Shown here: piece after piece, positions 5,577-8,258 of the stretch
Numbering within the stretch: position 1 is the stretch's first letter
How the letters are laid out: the number at the start of each line of letters is the position of its first letter
Assembly: GCA_013154225.1 (NCBI GenBank)
Contig: JAADCW010000081.1
Coordinates: 1 to 8,258, forward strand
Source: Chloroflexota bacterium
Lineage (GTDB): Bacteria; Chloroflexota; Anaerolineae; Anaerolineales; DRMV01
Direction of reading: 5' to 3'
Length of the DNA stretch: 8,258 nt
Made by a program: the position numbers and the translations under genes
The notes under the pieces: generated by a model
Told to the model about the DNA's origin: nothing
The model's input: the letters and a program-made list of their open reading frames with translations, nothing else
The model's database searches: none

Positions 5577-6071
5577 ATGAAACTCAACCCGAACTTTCCC
5601 ACCCCCGCCGACATCCGCGCCTGGGTTGGTGAAGCCGCGTATCAGCGTGGGCAGCACTATGTGCGCGCAGGGCGTGTGCGTCATCCTCGACGACAAGGCC
5701 CAGTGCTCAAAGCCCTGTGCGTGGGGCAGGCCATCGAACCCTACCGGGTGCAGGTGCGCCTGGGGGAAGACGAAATCCTCGACGCCCGCTGCACCTGCCC
5801 TGCCGGGCGGGATGGCCGCTGCAAGCACGTCGCGGCTGTGCTCATCCTCTGGCACCAACATCCTCAAGCCTTCCAAACCCCACCGCCGCTGAGCACCCTG
5901 CTCGCCCAATGGGAAAAAGCCGCCCTGCTGGACCTCATCGAAGCCATGATTGCCCGCTATCCTGACCTGGCAGATTTCGTTTGGCTGAAAATGTCCTCCG
6001 CGCCCCCAAAAGGCCTTTCAGAAGAAGACATCACGTCACCAGGCGCACCACCGCGGCCACCAACACCGTGA
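5577..6071 (+). CDS. Small SWIM zinc-finger protein
   Basis: A 164-residue protein with a SWIM zinc-binding motif, CxCx7CxH, formed by C72, C74, C82 and H84 in the segment CTCPAGRDGRCKH. It is preceded by the usual beta-rich lead-in (YRVQVRLGEDEILDARC) and followed by the helix VAAVLILWH. SWIM domains bind zinc and are thought to mediate DNA or protein contacts. They occur at the N-terminus of Swi2/Snf2-type helicases and in small stand-alone proteins. Here no helicase or other catalytic domain follows: residues 105-135 are one or two helices and the tail is Pro-rich. There is no signal peptide. The last 41 bases overlap the convergent feoB end, so the PPRPPTP tail is written over the permease C-terminus. 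The gene may share a promoter region with the initiator tRNA. Its job is unknown. Confidence 0.85.
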   Translation: MKLNPNFPTPADIRAWVGEAAYQRGQHYVRAGRVRHPRRQGPVLKALCVGQAIEPYRVQVRLGEDEILDARCTCPAGRDGRCKHVAAVLILWHQHPQAFQTPPPLSTLLAQWEKAALLDLIEAMIARYPDLADFVWLKMSSAPPKGLSEEDITSPGAPPRPPTP

Positions 6072-7455
6072 CTACAAAGCCCACCCCCAGGGGAATAGCC
6101 GCGGCCAACGCTGCCCAGCGCTTACTGCCGGTTTCCTTGTAAATCGTCAGCAACGTGGTCGCGCAAGGGTTGTGCAACAACGTAAACAGCATCATGTTGA
6201 CCGCGGTCAACAGGGTCCAGCCGTGCTGCACCACCAACAGATCCCGCAGCGCGTCCCACGACGAAACGTCCATCATCATCCCCGCGCCGCTGTACACCAT
6301 GATCATGGTAGGCACCACAATCTCGTTGGCCGGGATAGCAATCACAAAGGCCAGCAAAATCACGCCATCCAGCCCCATGAGCCACCCCAAAGGCTCCAGG
6401 AAATTGGCAATATGCTGTGCCAGGCTGGCCCCATGCACATGGATGTTCGCCAAAAGCCAAATCACCGCGCCGGCGGGTGCGGCCACCGTCACAGCACGCC
6501 AAAACACAAAAATCGTGCGCTCAATGAACGAGGTGTACAAAATGCGCCCCAAATTGGGCTTGCGATAAGGCGGCAATTCCAGGGTAAACGCGCTGGGTTC
6601 CCCCTGCAAAATTGTGCGGGAAAGCGCCCAAGAGACGGCCAAAGTAAACGCCACACCCAAAAGCACCACCCCCATCACCGTACCTGCCGCGACCAACGAC
6701 GTCAGTGCGGGGGAAAACGATGCGGCCACAAACACCGTAGCCAGCATGATCAAAGTGGGAAAGCGACCGTTACAGGGCACAAAATTGTTGGTCAGAATGG
6801 CAATCAACCGCTCCCGAGGGGAATCAATCACCCGCGTGCCAATCACGCCAGCCGCGTTACAGCCAAACCCCATCATCATGGTCAGCGCCTGCTTCCCGTG
6901 GGCGCCTACCTTCCGAAACAGATAATCCAAATTGAACGCCACCCGCGGCAAATAGCCCAAATCTTCCAAAAAAGTGAACAAGGGGAAGAAAATTGCCATC
7001 GGCGGGAGCATCACACTCACCACCCACGCAACGCTGCGGTACACGCCGTGCCAGAGAAAGCCAATCAGCCACGCGGGCGCGCCCAGGTTTTGAAATACTC
7101 GCGCGCCCCAATCTTCCACCGCGAAGAGCCCCCGCGCCAACAAATCCGAAGGATAATTCGCCCCCACAATGGTGATCCAAAAAATCAGGGCCAACAGCCC
7201 CAGCATGATAGGAATGCCAAACACTGGCGAGGTCACCAGGCGGTCAATGCGCTGATCCCAATCCCAGGGGCGGCGGTCGTCAGGGTAGCGCACCGCGCGG
7301 CGGGCAATGCGCTCGGCCTCGGCATACAGCGCCTCGACCATGGCATCGCGGAAATTGGTGCTCAGCCCCTGCCGCAAACGTTCAGCCTCGGCCAGCACTT
7401 CCTCTGGGGTCACGCGGGCCTCTTCCGAAGGGGAAGATGAGGTCGGTTTACGCAT
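6031..7455 (-). CDS. feoB: FeoB ferrous iron transporter, membrane permease half (split FeoB)
   Basis: A complete 474-residue protein equivalent to the membrane part of FeoB, which imports Fe2+ across the inner membrane. Residues 15-55 are a charged helical segment matching the end of the helical domain after the GTPase. DQRIDRLVTSPVFGIPIML (67-85) is the characteristic entry into the membrane core. Core motifs include GFGCNAAGVIGTR (196-208, Cys199) with NNFVPCNGRFP (223-233, Cys228), and a second gate-like element NPCATTLLTIYKETGSKRWA (429-448, Cys431, Glu441). Several transmembrane helices are visible between 75 and 470. It has no GTPase motifs: these are in the gene immediately upstream. 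The ATG at 7455 lies two bases after that gene's TAG, with GAGGAA seven bases ahead. Full-length FeoB is usually one chain of about 650-800 residues; 474 plus about 265 fits that total. Confidence 0.92.
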   Translation of the reverse strand: MRKPTSSSPSEEARVTPEEVLAEAERLRQGLSTNFRDAMVEALYAEAERIARRAVRYPDDRRPWDWDQRIDRLVTSPVFGIPIMLGLLALIFWITIVGANYPSDLLARGLFAVEDWGARVFQNLGAPAWLIGFLWHGVYRSVAWVVSVMLPPMAIFFPLFTFLEDLGYLPRVAFNLDYLFRKVGAHGKQALTMMMGFGCNAAGVIGTRVIDSPRERLIAILTNNFVPCNGRFPTLIMLATVFVAASFSPALTSLVAAGTVMGVVLLGVAFTLAVSWALSRTILQGEPSAFTLELPPYRKPNLGRILYTSFIERTIFVFWRAVTVAAPAGAVIWLLANIHVHGASLAQHIANFLEPLGWLMGLDGVILLAFVIAIPANEIVVPTMIMVYSGAGMMMDVSSWDALRDLLVVQHGWTLLTAVNMMLFTLLHNPCATTLLTIYKETGSKRWAALAAAIPLGVGFVVTVLVAAVVRLVT

Positions 7456-7457
7456 GG

Positions 7458-8258
7458 CTATGTTCCTCGCACGGCCATTTTGCGGCTTCCCAGCCGGGTT
7501 TGACGGTGTTGTTCCTGCACCAAATTCTGCAGCTCGCCGCTCAGCAAAGCCTGCTGAATGCGCGCATCGCCATCCAACAGCCGCATGGCAATCCAGCGCG
7601 CGTTGGGGATGCCAGGCACCAACGCCTCGATCATCGGTACCAGCCGCGCCACAGCCTGTTCCACTTCCTCTGAGGCCCGCACGCGGCGAGGCTGGGTGCG
7701 AATTTCGCCACGGATGACACCTTCCACCGCACGCAGCAAATCGGCCAGCCCCTCGCCTTGGCGAGCAGAAATGGGCACCGCGGGCACGCCCAGCTCCTTG
7801 CTCAGGGTGCGGGTATCCACCTGAATGCCCTTGCGGCGGGCTTCGTCCATCAAATTGACGGCCACCACCGCCCGCGGGGTGATCTCCAGCACCTGGAGCA
7901 CCAAATTCAGGTTGCGCTCCAAAGCCGTGGCATCGGTCACCACAATGACGCAGTCGGGCTGGCCAAAGAGGATGAAATTCCGCGCGACCTCTTCGTCTTC
8001 GGATGCGGAAAGCAAGGAATACGTCCCTGGCAAATCCACCAGTTTATAGCGCACGCCGTTAAAGCGGAAACCGCCTTCTGCGCGGGTCACGGTTTTGCCA
8101 GGCCAGTTGCCGGTATGCTGGCGCAAGCCCGTCAGGGCGTTGAACAAAGTAGATTTGCCCGTGTTGGGATTGCCAGCCAAAGCAACCACGTGATCGTAAT
8201 CGCCGATGTCAATGCCCATTTGGGCCAATTGGGTCTGCACAGGGCAGGTAGCACAAGA
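7458..8258 (-). CDS. feoB: FeoB cytosolic GTPase half (split FeoB; 5' end probably beyond right edge)
   Basis: This is the N-terminal G-protein domain of the ferrous iron transporter, made as a separate protein. All GTPase motifs are present (numbered from a GTG codon at 8240): G1 GNPNTGKST (23-31); G2 within HTGNWPGKTV; G3 DLPGTYSL; G4 NLMDEARRKG; G5 SARQGEG. RWIAMRLLDGD marks the helical domain that follows in FeoB proteins. The protein stops at TAG (7460-7458) before the membrane region. The start is unsure. A GTG at 8240 is possible but has no ribosome site, and the frame is open to the edge through SCATCP, so a start outside the window is more likely. GTP hydrolysis is thought to gate or drive Fe2+ passage through the permease, made by the next gene. 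The two are in different frames and very probably translationally coupled. Confidence 0.92.
   Translation of the reverse strand, partial: SCATCPVQTQLAQMGIDIGDYDHVVALAGNPNTGKSTLFNALTGLRQHTGNWPGKTVTRAEGGFRFNGVRYKLVDLPGTYSLLSASEDEEVARNFILFGQPDCVIVVTDATALERNLNLVLQVLEITPRAVVAVNLMDEARRKGIQVDTRTLSKELGVPAVPISARQGEGLADLLRAVEGVIRGEIRTQPRRVRASEEVEQAVARLVPMIEALVPGIPNARWIAMRLLDGDARIQQALLSGELQNLVQEQHRQTRLGSRKMAVRGT
7463..7468 (-). promoter_or_regulatory. Ribosome site of the FeoB permease gene, inside the GTPase gene
   Basis: GAGGAA on the minus strand (7468-7463) is seven bases ahead of the permease ATG and lies within the last codons of the GTPase gene. Its presence argues that the permease is translated from its own start, not left over from a sequencing or mutational frameshift. 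Confidence 0.75.

Noticed and set aside
6172..7440. 422-codon open frame on the plus strand opposite the FeoB permease
   Set aside because: Composition is dominated by His, Gln, Pro and Arg, with no recognisable domain or ribosome site. It mirrors the codons of a membrane protein.
7455..7480. Programmed frameshift joining the two FeoB halves
   Set aside because: The frame change needed is -1, but the only nearby run (CGC AAA ATG) does not allow -1 re-pairing, and the permease has its own start and ribosome site.

Overview
The window looks like chromosomal DNA from a Chloroflexota bacterium, most likely an Anaerolineae-type lineage. This is an inference, with no rRNA or marker gene to prove it. 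It rests on three things: moderately high GC with E. coli-like promoter boxes, a TPR protein with an acidic tail of repeated (L/I)P(D/S)W(L/F) motifs, and a FeoB iron transporter encoded as two adjacent genes. There are no insertion sequences, phage genes or CRISPR arrays. This is a housekeeping and transport region.

Layout, left to right. A TPR protein with an acidic repeat tail runs on the minus strand from 1430 off the left edge. A 347-base gap (1431-1777) holds its likely promoters, two hairpins in a possible leader, and the terminator of the next gene. hppA (minus, 4117-1778) encodes a complete membrane-bound pyrophosphatase with the K+-independent signature. Upstream of it is a near-consensus promoter, a CRP-like inverted repeat and phased A-tracts. 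Divergent from hppA is a D-2-hydroxyacid dehydrogenase of the glyoxylate/hydroxypyruvate reductase type (plus, 4352-5317). It converges on an initiator tRNA-Met gene (minus, 5444-5373), and a strong tRNA terminator lies between them. The tRNA and a small SWIM zinc-finger protein gene (plus, 5577-6071) diverge from one compact region where the two -10 boxes overlap. The 3' end of the SWIM gene overlaps by 41 bp the convergent end of a split feoB: the membrane permease (minus, 7455-6031), preceded by the cytosolic GTPase (minus, 7458 to the right edge).

How the genes fit together: HppA would use pyrophosphate made by biosynthesis to pump protons, adding to the membrane gradient. The two FeoB halves would together import Fe2+. 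They look translationally coupled, with a TAG-CC-ATG junction and the permease ribosome site inside the GTPase gene. The dehydrogenase belongs to glyoxylate/hydroxypyruvate or related 2-oxoacid metabolism. The TPR and SWIM proteins have no assigned role; both look like protein- or nucleic-acid-binding adaptors. The least ordinary points are the split FeoB, the overlapping divergent promoters at the initiator tRNA, the U1:U72 pairing of that tRNA, and the spaced PDWL motifs.
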